Positions 6,797 through 14,547 of a DNA stretch of 28,024 nt are shown piece by piece. Position 1 is the first letter of the stretch. Each line of letters starts with the position of its first letter. Origin of the DNA: JAEUNX01 sp034004685 (GTDB lineage Bacteria > Pseudomonadota > Gammaproteobacteria > Burkholderiales > Rhodocyclaceae). The notes beneath the pieces are model-generated. The model did no database searches, was not told where the DNA came from, and saw nothing but the letters and a program-made list of their open reading frames with translations. The translations under genes were made by a program, and so were the position numbers. The DNA is taken from assembly GCA_034004685.1 (NCBI GenBank), contig JAVEWG010000044.1, positions 1 to 28,024 of the forward strand, written 5' to 3'.

Positions 6797-7960
6797 TCAA
6801 TCCCAGATTCGGGCAATCGCCCCACGCCGTTCTCGCCGGTCAAGCCCGCGCAGATCAGCTGCACCCTTTTCGGTAACGATCACATCGATATCGTGGGACG
6901 GCGTCGATACGGGCGCGGACAGCCGTTCCACCAAGGTGGAATTCTTGCCGCTACGGGTGGTCACCGCCACGATGCTCAAGCCACCGCTCAGGGCCGAAGC
7001 CCCGGCAAAGGCAAAATCGGGCTGGCCGCCAATGCCTGCGATGGCCGAACCGCCCACCGCTTCCACATTGACCTGCCCGTCGATGTCGATCTCCAGGGCC
7101 GTATTGATGGTGACCAGCGGTGCGCCACTACCCAGGCGGGCCTGGCTGTGGGTGATTTCCAGGCCATACAGCATCGGCGCCTTGGTCTTCGCCCACGCAA
7201 ACAGCTCTTCGGAACCCGCCATATACGGAGCGATGGGCGTATCCAGCAATTGCCCGCGGCGCTCCAGGAGGGGCACCGCATCGTTGATGAGCCCGGTGTC
7301 GATTCGCACCGGCACCTTCAGGGCATCAAGCACGCCAACCCCCAGGGGGCCCGGGCCGAACTGGAGCCGCGAACCCGCCTCGATGAAAGGCGCGATGTGG
7401 GAACCGATGGCGCGGTGAATATCCCCGGGCTCCGCCCAAACCGACAGGATGGGAGCGGAGGGGTCGCTGCCGATGAAGCGCAGCTGCGACTCGGGAATCG
7501 GGGGGCCGGCATCGCTGACCGGGTGGTTGGGGCGCTCAACCGCCGCCACAATGGCCCCGGTCTCCACCGCTGTCCGCATCCAGGCCACTTCGGTGGTGAA
7601 GTTCCAGCCATTGGGCCCCCGCCCTACCGATGCCACGAGAACATCGGGACGCAAGGCCCCCCGCAGCAGTTTCAAGACCGTCTGCAAGCGGGCGGGGATG
7701 TAATGCACCAAACCCTGGTCCACCAGACGACGCAGCCCGTAGCCCGCCATGATGGAACGCACGTCGGCAAAGGCCTCCGGATCAAAATCTTCCAGAGCCG
7801 CCGGACACCAGCCCAGCACCAGGCGGACGTTGCCGGCCGCCCGGGCTGCCGCGCTCAACTCGCCAAACACCTTGGTCGGCATGCCGAAGCCGTCGGCAAC
7901 GGCGACCCGGCACCCGGGGGTGACAAGGTCGCTCAGGCGAACGTTGCGAGGATCGCTCAT
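6797..7960 (-). CDS. acetyl-CoA hydrolase/transferase-family protein, catalytic Glu apparently missing
   Basis: A 387-residue protein of the 4-hydroxybutyrate CoA-transferase/acetyl-CoA hydrolase family. The C-terminal domain is clear: NTALEIDIDGQVNVEAVGGSAIAGIGGQPDF (286-316), then the glycine-rich GASALSGGLSIVAVTT. Classical members attack acyl-CoA with a glutamate inside a motif such as HTExxSD; the aligned segment here reads IDTGLINDAV, with Gly223 (codon GGG at 7294-7292) in place of the glutamate. At 387 residues it is also shorter than most single-chain members (about 430). It may therefore hydrolyse or open a CoA thioester by another mechanism, or have lost transferase activity. Its ATG overlaps the thiolase stop in an ATGA, so the two are translationally coupled; it is the last gene of the operon. 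Confidence 0.8.
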   Translation of the reverse strand: MSDPRNVRLSDLVTPGCRVAVADGFGMPTKVFGELSAAARAAGNVRLVLGWCPAALEDFDPEAFADVRSIMAGYGLRRLVDQGLVHYIPARLQTVLKLLRGALRPDVLVASVGRGPNGWNFTTEVAWMRTAVETGAIVAAVERPNHPVSDAGPPIPESQLRFIGSDPSAPILSVWAEPGDIHRAIGSHIAPFIEAGSRLQFGPGPLGVGVLDALKVPVRIDTGLINDAVPLLERRGQLLDTPIAPYMAGSEELFAWAKTKAPMLYGLEITHSQARLGSGAPLVTINTALEIDIDGQVNVEAVGGSAIAGIGGQPDFAFAGASALSGGLSIVAVTTRSGKNSTLVERLSAPVSTPSHDIDVIVTEKGAADLRGLDRRERRGAIARIWD

Positions 7961-9123
7961 GCTCCGGGCTTGTCCTTACCCAGGATGGTGATGCCCGTGA
8001 CCGCCGTCGGGCCGCCGATATTGAGGGCGAGACCATTGCGGACGCCATCGATCTGGTTGTGGGACTCACCCCGCAACTGCTCGAAGATTTCCACGCACTG
8101 GGAAACGCCGGTGGCGCCGGGGGGATGCCCCTTGGCCTTGAGGCCGCCACTGGGGTTGATGGGCTTGCTGCCGCCGACATAGTGAGCGCGGGATTCAACG
8201 AACTTGTGACCCTGGAATTTCTCGGCGAAGCCAAGATCTTCATAGGTGATGAGTTCCACGCCGGTGAAACAGTCATGCACTTCGGCGAAGTTGATGTCCT
8301 TGGGCGTCAGCCCCGACATGCTGTAAGCCTGCTTGGCGGCCTTGATGGTGCTCGGGAAGGACGTCATGTCCCGCTTGTGCTGGTGCATCAGGCGGTCGAG
8401 CCCCAGGCCGAAGCCCAGGACCCAGGCCGGCTTGTCCGTGTACTTGTGCACGTGCTCCTCTGCCACCAACAGCACCGCGGCAGCGCCGTCGGCTTGGGGG
8501 GTGCAGTCGTAAATGCCGAAAGGCTCGGCCACGAGGGGCGCATTGAGCACCTGTTCAACGGTGATCTCGGTGCGCAACTGGGCCTTGGGGTTGTTGAGCG
8601 CGTGGAAATGGTTCTTCACCGCGATCATGGCCATGTGCTCACGGGTGGCCGGGGCTTCGTGCAGATAGCGGGACACATGCAGGGCGAAGTTGGCCGGGGC
8701 GATCAAGCCCAAGGGGTAATCCCAGGCCTGGTCACGGGTAATCCCCATCCATTCCCAGAAGGTGATGGCGGTGGAGCTGTCCCGCACCTTGTCGGCCCCC
8801 AGGGCCAGCGCCACGTCCACGTGTCCCGAGGCGACGGAGTAGATGGCCTGGCGGATGATGTCCTGACCGGTGCCGCAGGCGTTCTCGGTGCGGGTCACCG
8901 GGATGTCGAGCAGACCGCAGGAGTCGGCCAGGATGCCCGCGCCATGGCCATCGGTGGAGCCCACTTCACCCAGCCAGGCAGCACCGATTTCGCTGCGATT
9001 CATACCCTTGTCGACGGAGGCCAGGGCCTCGCTCAGGGCCATGGGAACCAAGTCTTTGAATCCAAGATTGAAATGCTCGCCAAAGGCGGTCATCCCCGCT
9101 CCGACAATCGCTACGCGCCTCAT
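7957..9123 (-). CDS. SCP2-type thiolase (acetyl-CoA acetyltransferase, lipid-transfer-protein group)
   Basis: A 388-residue non-classical thiolase related to the thiolase half of sterol carrier protein x. It keeps the nucleophilic cysteine (Cys83 in TENACGTGQ), the HDCF motif (His283, Cys285) and KGHPPGATG (His333), so it should cleave a 3-ketoacyl-CoA with free CoA. Ltp2-type retro-aldolases of steroid side-chain degradation, a close alternative, lack the thiolase cysteine. The frame runs on upstream to 9303, but MRRVAIVGAG at 9123 is the standard start and overlaps the upstream stop as ATGA. Zinc-ribbon/OB-fold partners encoded next to such thiolases usually form a complex with them, and the upstream gene encodes one. 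The chain-length preference is unknown. Confidence 0.88.
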   Translation of the reverse strand: MRRVAIVGAGMTAFGEHFNLGFKDLVPMALSEALASVDKGMNRSEIGAAWLGEVGSTDGHGAGILADSCGLLDIPVTRTENACGTGQDIIRQAIYSVASGHVDVALALGADKVRDSSTAITFWEWMGITRDQAWDYPLGLIAPANFALHVSRYLHEAPATREHMAMIAVKNHFHALNNPKAQLRTEITVEQVLNAPLVAEPFGIYDCTPQADGAAAVLLVAEEHVHKYTDKPAWVLGFGLGLDRLMHQHKRDMTSFPSTIKAAKQAYSMSGLTPKDINFAEVHDCFTGVELITYEDLGFAEKFQGHKFVESRAHYVGGSKPINPSGGLKAKGHPPGATGVSQCVEIFEQLRGESHNQIDGVRNGLALNIGGPTAVTGITILGKDKPGA

Positions 9124-10310
9124 TTTGCACCTCCGCTCTGGCCTTCGGCCGGCAAGTCCGGCGAAAAGGCATATCCGTAATCGGGAACCCCTGTGCGCAT
9201 CGCAATGCGGCGCAGCGCCAGTCGGCCATGGCTGCCGATCTTGGCATTGCCGGGGGGCACATCGGTCACGGGCATCAGACAACGCACATCGGAGCCGTCG
9301 CACTGGACCACGGCCATGGTGTAGGGCGTAGTCAGGGCGGGAACGGGAACATGAACGGTCGTGGTGGTATAGACCGTGCCGCTAAACGGCAACGGGGTGT
9401 ACTCCCAGCTGTCGTCAGCACCGCAGCCCAGGCAATAGTGACGGGGAGGCAGCGCCAGGGTGCCACACTTGGTGCATTTGCCGGCCTGCCAGCGGACCTT
9501 GGAGTCAAAGGCGCGGGTATAGGCGGGGAGGGAAATCTTGATGTTTTCGCCAGGATTGAGCTTGCGCTTGGCCACGGGCTGGACGGGCCGCTCGATGCGA
9601 CGCACGGTGCTGCCGGACACATCCACGTTGGCCGCGGCAAAGGCCGCCTGTTCGAAGGCAGCGACCAGACCGCTCTGGCCGGTTTCAGCCAGGGCCGCGA
9701 TGGCGAACAGCACGCTTGAAGCGCCCTGGGTAGGCAGCGCCGGCGCACCGGCAGCCGACCAGGACGCTGCGTCTCTGGCGCCCAGCCCAGCGATCACCAG
9801 GGGCTTGCCAGGCAACTCGGCGGCTTCGATGGAGCCCCGCACGCCCATTTCACGCATTACCCGGCCGTCTTCGTCGGCATAGATCTTGCCATCGGCGTGG
9901 CGCGCCCGCTGAGGCAAGCCACGCTGCACCCGGCCGACCAAGGATACCGGATTGGAGCCAGCCACCAGGGCAGCCGCCGCGCCAGCCGAGGTGGCGGCAT
10001 CGACGCCGATCACCAGGGTGCCAGGCATGGCGGAAGCCAGGGCGCTCAGCACGGCGGGAGCGCCACCGATCTGTTCCACGACCTCCACGTCTTGAGACAG
10101 GCGCAGCGCGGCAACCAGCGGTGCGGTATTGCCACCTTCGAGCAGCGGCAACTCCCGGCTCACGAACACCACCTTGGTCACGGTTGCACCGTCGCCAATC
10201 GCCAGGCGACCGGCTTCCACGGCCATGGTCAGCGCGTCTTCGTCGAAGCCGACAACCCGCGCCTTTTCAGTACCCCAGGGGGGTAGATAAGTACCTATTG
10301 AAATTGCCAC
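9120..10310 (-). CDS. fusion of degenerate HMG-CoA-synthase-like domain with zinc-ribbon/OB-fold (DUF35) domain
   Basis: A 396-residue two-part protein. Residues 1-230 begin ISIGTYLPPWG and continue DEDALTMAVEAGRLAI, like the N-terminal half of HMG-CoA synthases of the thiolase superfamily, but where those carry the catalytic cysteine this one reads EQIGGAP, and no cysteine occurs before residue 279. Residues 270-370 form a rubredoxin-like zinc ribbon (Cys279, Cys282, Cys293, Cys296) followed by an OB-fold (FSGTVYTTTTVHVP, then PYTMAVVQCDG), the DUF35 arrangement that binds acyl-CoA and scaffolds thiolases. It is first in a three-gene operon and starts at GTG with GGAGG five bases upstream. 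A scaffold or acyl-channel role for the thiolase encoded next is likely; catalysis by the first domain is unlikely. Confidence 0.82.
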   Translation of the reverse strand: MAISIGTYLPPWGTEKARVVGFDEDALTMAVEAGRLAIGDGATVTKVVFVSRELPLLEGGNTAPLVAALRLSQDVEVVEQIGGAPAVLSALASAMPGTLVIGVDAATSAGAAAALVAGSNPVSLVGRVQRGLPQRARHADGKIYADEDGRVMREMGVRGSIEAAELPGKPLVIAGLGARDAASWSAAGAPALPTQGASSVLFAIAALAETGQSGLVAAFEQAAFAAANVDVSGSTVRRIERPVQPVAKRKLNPGENIKISLPAYTRAFDSKVRWQAGKCTKCGTLALPPRHYCLGCGADDSWEYTPLPFSGTVYTTTTVHVPVPALTTPYTMAVVQCDGSDVRCLMPVTDVPPGNAKIGSHGRLALRRIAMRTGVPDYGYAFSPDLPAEGQSGGAK

Positions 10311-10522
10311 GATGCCTCCGTCTGTGCTGTGTTCATCGGTCGAAGCGCAGCGTTTGGCTGCCGCGCCGCGAAAGTCCCGTAGCTTACCATATCTGCATCG
10401 TCATTTCAGCCCGACTTGACCCTGGCGCCCTCAAGAAATGCAATAAGAATAAATAAACCGCCTGAAAAAAACCCCATGCCGGTCTTCGTCCGCCGGAAGG
10501 GCCGGTCGATCCTGGGACAAAG

Positions 10523-10549
10523 AAAAAGCCCCGCCTTTTGAGCGGGGCT
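10523..10549 (-). terminator. rho-independent terminator of acnB
   Basis: On the minus strand an 8-bp stem AGCCCCGC/GCGGGGCT (10542-10549 with 10527-10534) around a 7-base loop is followed by a run of T (10527-10523). It lies 46 bases after the acnB stop. Confidence 0.85.
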
Positions 10550-10595
10550 CCGGAGCCAGCCGGCCGATAAACCGGCAAACCCTTGACCTGGAAAA

Positions 10596-13205
10596 TCAAA
10601 CCTCGACGGTATCTGCCACTTCCTTGAATTCGGCGATCTGATCGAAGTTCATGTAGCGGTACACATCGGCGGCCTTGGCATTCACCGCCTTCACCTGTTC
10701 CTGGTATTCCGCCACCGTGGGCAGCTTGCCCATCAGGGCTGCCACCGCGGAGAGCTCCGCCGAGGCCAGATAGACGCGGGTGTCGATGCCCAGACGATTG
10801 GGGAAGTTGCGGGTGGAGGTGGAGACCGCCGTGGAACCCTTCTTGATCTGGGCTTGGTTGCCCATGCACAGGGAGCAGCCGGGCATCTCCATCCGTGCGC
10901 CGGACTTGCCCAGCACGGCGTAATAGCCTTCCTCGTTGAGGATCATGGCGTCCATTTTGGTGGGTGGGGCGATCCACAGGCGGGTCGGGATGTCTGACTT
11001 GCCCTCCAGCACCTTGCCGGCGGCGCGGAAGTGACCAATGTTGGTCATGCAGGAACCGATGAAGACTTCGTCGATCTTGTCGCCGGCCACTTCGGACAGC
11101 AGCTTCACGTCGTCCGGATCGTTGGGGCAGGCCAGGATGGGTTCCTGCACGTCGGCCAGGTCGATCTCGATCACGGCGGCGTAGTCGGCGTCCGCATCCG
11201 GGGCCAGCAGGGTACCGTTGGCGATCCAGTCTTCCATGGACTTGATGCGGCGCTTGAGGGTGCGGGCATCTTCGTAGCCGTTGGCGATCATCCACTTCAT
11301 CAGGGTGATGTTGGAGCGCATGTACTCGACGATGGGTTCCTTGTTCAGGCGCACGGTGCAACCGGCAGCGGAACGCTCGGCGGAGGCGTCGGTGAGTTCG
11401 AAGGCTTGCTCCACCTTGAGATCAGGCAGGCCTTCGATTTCCAGGATGCGGCCGGAGAAGACATTCTTCTTGCCTTGCTTGGCCACAGTGAGCAGGCCCT
11501 GCTTGATGGCGTAGAGGGGAATGGCGTTCACCAGATCCCGCAGGGTGATGCCGCGCTTGCCGGCCTCTTCCAGGGAACCCTTGAAACGCACCAGCACCGA
11601 TTCGGGCATGTCCAGGGGCATCACGCCCGTTGCGGCACCGAAGGCCACCAGCCCGGAGCCGGCGGGGAAGGAGATGCCAATGGGGAAGCGGGTGTGGCTG
11701 TCACCACCGGTACCCACGGTGTCGGGCAGCAGCAGGCGGTTGAGCCAGGAGTGGATCACGCCGTCACCGGGGCGCAGGGAAACGCCGCCACGGGCGGTGA
11801 TGAAGCTGGGCAGGGTGCGGTGCATCTTCACATCCACCAGCTTGGGGTAGGCGGCGGTGTGGCAGAAGGACTGCATCACCAGATCGGCGGAGAAGCCGAG
11901 GCAGGCCAAGTCCTTCAGCTCGTCGCGGGTCATGGGGCCGGTGGTGTCCTGGGAACCGACGGTGGTCATCTTCGGTTCGCAGTAGGTGCCGGGACGCACG
12001 CCCTGGCCTTCGGGCAGGCCGCAGGCACGGCCGACCATCTTCTGGGCCAGGGAGAAGCCCTTGCCGGTATCAGCCGGCGTGCCCGGCAGGCGGAACAGGG
12101 TGGAGACAGGCAGGCCCAGGGCCTCGCGGGCCTTGGTGGTGAGGCCGCGGCCGATGATCAGGTTGATCCGGCCGCCGGCGCGCACTTCATCCAGCAGCAC
12201 CGGGGTTTTGAGCGCGGATTCGGCGATCACCTTGCCATTCTTGAGGGCCTTGACGGCGGCCGTGGCGTGATCCACCTGGAGTTCGATCTCGTCACCCATG
12301 TTCATCTCGGCCACATCCAGCTCGATGGGCAGGGCGCCAGCATCTTCCATGGTGTTGAAGAAGATGGGGGCGATCTTGGAGCCCAGGCAGAAGCCGCCGA
12401 AACGCTTGTTGGGGACGAAGGGAATGTCTTCGCCGGTGAACCACAGCACCGAGTTGGTGGCGGACTTGCGGCTGGAGCCGGTGCCCACCACGTCGCCGAC
12501 GTAGGCGATCAGGTTGCCCTTCTTGGCCAGGGCTTCCAGTTGCTTGACGGGACCGCGGCTGCCGGGTTCGTCGGCTTCGATGCCAGACCGGGGGTTCTTC
12601 AGCATGGCCAGGGCGTGGAGCGGAATGTCCGGGCGGGACCAAGCATCGGGCGCGGGGGAGAGATCGTCGGTATTGGTTTCACCGGTGACCTTGAACACGG
12701 TCAGCTTCTGGGAGGCGGGGACTTCCGGACGGGAGGTGAACCACTCGCCGTCGGCCCAGGACTGCATCACCGACTTGGCATTGGCATTGCCGGATTTGGC
12801 CAGTTCGGCCACGTCGTGGAAGTAGTCGAACATCAGCAGGGTGTGCTTGAGGGCGGCGGCGGCTACCGTGCCCACCTCGGCATCCCCCAGGACATCAATC
12901 AGGGGCTTGACGTTATAGCCGCCCACCATGGTGCCCAGCAGCTCGGTGGCCTTGGTCCGGGAGATCAGGGCACAGGACTCTTCGCCCTTGGCCACTTTGG
13001 CCAGGAAGGCGGCCTTCACTTCGGCGGCTTCATCCACGCCGGCCGGAACGCGATGGGTGATCAGATCAACGAGCACCTGCTCCTCGCCCTTGGGCGGATT
13101 CTTCAGCAGCGCGACAAGCTCGGTGGTTTGCTGCTTGGTCAGGGGCAGGGGAGGAATTCCAAGCGCTGCGCGCTCGGCGACGTGCTGACGATAGGCTTCA
13201 AGCAT
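10596..13205 (-). CDS. acnB: aconitate hydratase B (also 2-methylisocitrate dehydratase)
   Basis: This 869-residue [4Fe-4S] enzyme interconverts citrate and isocitrate in the TCA cycle and in proteobacteria can also hydrate 2-methyl-cis-aconitate. The AcnB domain order is complete: N-terminal HEAT-like helical domain (MLEAYRQHVAERAALGIPPLPL), swivel domain (about 170-380), then the three catalytic domains. The cluster ligands are visible: Cys719 in GSCMTNIGH and Cys777/Cys780 in PGCSLCMGN, matching the AcnB spacing. Length matches the family (about 865). The ATG at 13205 has GAAGGG upstream. It is monocistronic, with its own terminator at 10523, and diverges from ychJ. Iron- or redox-linked regulation is known for the family but not visible here. 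Confidence 0.97.
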   Translation of the reverse strand: MLEAYRQHVAERAALGIPPLPLTKQQTTELVALLKNPPKGEEQVLVDLITHRVPAGVDEAAEVKAAFLAKVAKGEESCALISRTKATELLGTMVGGYNVKPLIDVLGDAEVGTVAAAALKHTLLMFDYFHDVAELAKSGNANAKSVMQSWADGEWFTSRPEVPASQKLTVFKVTGETNTDDLSPAPDAWSRPDIPLHALAMLKNPRSGIEADEPGSRGPVKQLEALAKKGNLIAYVGDVVGTGSSRKSATNSVLWFTGEDIPFVPNKRFGGFCLGSKIAPIFFNTMEDAGALPIELDVAEMNMGDEIELQVDHATAAVKALKNGKVIAESALKTPVLLDEVRAGGRINLIIGRGLTTKAREALGLPVSTLFRLPGTPADTGKGFSLAQKMVGRACGLPEGQGVRPGTYCEPKMTTVGSQDTTGPMTRDELKDLACLGFSADLVMQSFCHTAAYPKLVDVKMHRTLPSFITARGGVSLRPGDGVIHSWLNRLLLPDTVGTGGDSHTRFPIGISFPAGSGLVAFGAATGVMPLDMPESVLVRFKGSLEEAGKRGITLRDLVNAIPLYAIKQGLLTVAKQGKKNVFSGRILEIEGLPDLKVEQAFELTDASAERSAAGCTVRLNKEPIVEYMRSNITLMKWMIANGYEDARTLKRRIKSMEDWIANGTLLAPDADADYAAVIEIDLADVQEPILACPNDPDDVKLLSEVAGDKIDEVFIGSCMTNIGHFRAAGKVLEGKSDIPTRLWIAPPTKMDAMILNEEGYYAVLGKSGARMEMPGCSLCMGNQAQIKKGSTAVSTSTRNFPNRLGIDTRVYLASAELSAVAALMGKLPTVAEYQEQVKAVNAKAADVYRYMNFDQIAEFKEVADTVEV

Positions 13206-13367
13206 GAGCTTACCCTTCCATACGATAACGAGACTTCTACATAAGGTATGCGGAACCCTCTGCCGGGAGGCATTCCGCGCCGATCCGACCCTTGGGTCTG
13301 CGCCGGCAGACCCTCACCCCCATGTCCCCCGGGGCCAAGTCTTATATATGTTATAACTTTTGCCGAA

Positions 13368-13385
13368 TTTGTGCAGCCGCACAAA
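13368..13385. promoter_or_regulatory. perfect 7-bp dyad in the acnB-ychJ divergent region
   Basis: TTTGTGC (13368-13374), AGCC, GCACAAA (13379-13385) is a perfect palindrome around 4 bases. It lies beside an AT-rich stretch (13341-13357, including palindrome GTTATAAC) unlike the GC-rich surroundings, which is a likely site of the acnB promoter on the minus strand. It looks like an operator for a dimeric regulator, but I cannot name the protein and could not assign clean -35/-10 boxes. The rest of 13206-13494 shows nothing else. Confidence 0.4.
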
Positions 13386-13494
13386 AGCGTATCTTACCTT
13401 TATAGACCGGTTTGCCCCATTCCGTCCCCCCTTCTCCCGAGTCAGGGAATCTTGGGTGGGGGCCCCGTTTTCGCCTGCCAGGAGCCTCAAACCC

Positions 13495-13914
13495 TTGTCC
13501 CGCCCCAACCTCTCCTGCCCTTGCGGTTCCGGCCGCCCCCTAGCCCAATGCTGTGGCCCGGCCCTTGACGGCGCGCGCCCGGCGACCACCCCGGAAGCCC
13601 TCATGCGCTCCCGCTACACCGCCTTTTGCCAGGGCAACGCGGATTACCTGCTGGCCAGCTGGCACCCCACGACCCGCCCGCCCCGGCTGGATCTGTCCGA
13701 ACCCCCGGTTCCCAAGTGGATCGGCCTGGCCATCCTGGCCGCGCCGCCTGCCACTGGCGACCAAGGCCAGGTCGAATTCTTGGCCCGTTACCGGGTCGGC
13801 GGGCGTGCCCAGCGGCTCCACGAGCGCAGCCGCTTTCTCCTGGAGGGCGGACGGTGGTATTACCTGGATGGCGAAATCCTGGAGCCGTCCCCCGGCGGCC
13901 CCGGCGCTTGCTGA
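13495..13914 (+). CDS. ychJ: YchJ-family SEC-C domain protein
   Basis: A 139-residue protein with an N-terminal SEC-C zinc motif (LSCPCGSGRPLAQCCGP, residues 7-22) followed by the NTF2-like YchJ domain (MRSRYTAFCQGNADYLLASWHPTTRP, later VEFLARYRV and HERSRFLLEGGRWYYLDGE). These are the typical landmarks of the UPF0225/YchJ family, whose function is not established. The frame extends upstream to 13360, but that part is not conserved-looking; the TTG at 13495 is preceded by AGGAG 10 bases upstream and gives the family N-terminus. It is 24 bases before the glutathione S-transferase gene and probably co-transcribed with it. Confidence 0.85.
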   Translation: MSRPNLSCPCGSGRPLAQCCGPALDGARPATTPEALMRSRYTAFCQGNADYLLASWHPTTRPPRLDLSEPPVPKWIGLAILAAPPATGDQGQVEFLARYRVGGRAQRLHERSRFLLEGGRWYYLDGEILEPSPGGPGAC

Positions 13915-13938
13915 CCCATCCTCCTGGAGACCCCTGCC

Positions 13939-14547
13939 ATGAAGCTCTATCACACCCCCGGCGCCTGCTCCCTGTCACCCCACATCGTCCTGCGGGAATG
14001 CGGGGCGGACTTCAGCCTGGTGAAGGTCAATCTGCGCAGCCACCAGACCGAGGACGGCCGGCCTTTCACCACCATCAATCCGAAAGGCTATGTGCCGGCC
14101 CTGGAACTGGACGACGGCCAGGTTCTGACCGAAGGCCCGGCGATCATCCAATACCTGGCCGATCGCCATCCCCAGGCGGCCCTGGCACCCCCCGCCGGCA
14201 CCCTGGAGCGGGCCCGCCTGCAGGAGTGGCTGACCTTCATCGGCACCGAACTCCACAAAAGCTTCTCGCCCCTCTTCAATCCGGCCGCGTCGGCGGACTG
14301 GAAGGAGGCCGCCCGCCAGGGCCTGCTGCGCCGCTTCGCCTACGTGGCCGAGTGCCTGAGCGCCCGTCCCTTCCTGCTGGGGGCAACCTTCACCTGTGCT
14401 GACGCCTACCTTTACACGGTGCTGCGCTGGGCCGCCACGGTAAAACTGGATCTGGGCCCCTGGCCGGTCTTGGCGGATTACCGCGCCCGCGTCGAGGCAC
14501 GGCCAGCGGTCCAGGCGGCCTTGCGGGCGGAAGGCTTGCCGGGCTGA
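13939..14547 (+). CDS. gstA: glutathione S-transferase, beta class
   Basis: A 202-residue cytosolic enzyme that conjugates glutathione to electrophiles. The N-terminal thioredoxin-like domain starts MKLYHTPGACSLSPHI, with Cys10 as the beta-class residue that contacts glutathione, and includes the cis-proline segment GYVPALELDDG and the glutathione-binding TEGPAIIQYLAD. The C-terminal helical domain has FTCADAYLYTVLRW, the usual N-capping motif region. Length matches the class. GGAG lies upstream of the ATG. Its stop at 14545-14547 directly abuts the stop of the convergent gene at 14548. Confidence 0.92.
   Translation: MKLYHTPGACSLSPHIVLRECGADFSLVKVNLRSHQTEDGRPFTTINPKGYVPALELDDGQVLTEGPAIIQYLADRHPQAALAPPAGTLERARLQEWLTFIGTELHKSFSPLFNPAASADWKEAARQGLLRRFAYVAECLSARPFLLGATFTCADAYLYTVLRWAATVKLDLGPWPVLADYRARVEARPAVQAALRAEGLPG

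Noticed and set aside
7957..9123. Ltp2-type retro-aldolase as the identity of the thiolase-like protein
   Set aside because: Ltp2 proteins lack the nucleophilic cysteine; this one keeps NAC, HDC and GHP motifs of a working thiolase.
11031..13244. 737-residue plus-strand frame opposite acnB
   Set aside because: acnB is certain; the antisense frame has the repetitive Gly/His/Asp/Gln composition of shadow frames and no ribosome site of note.
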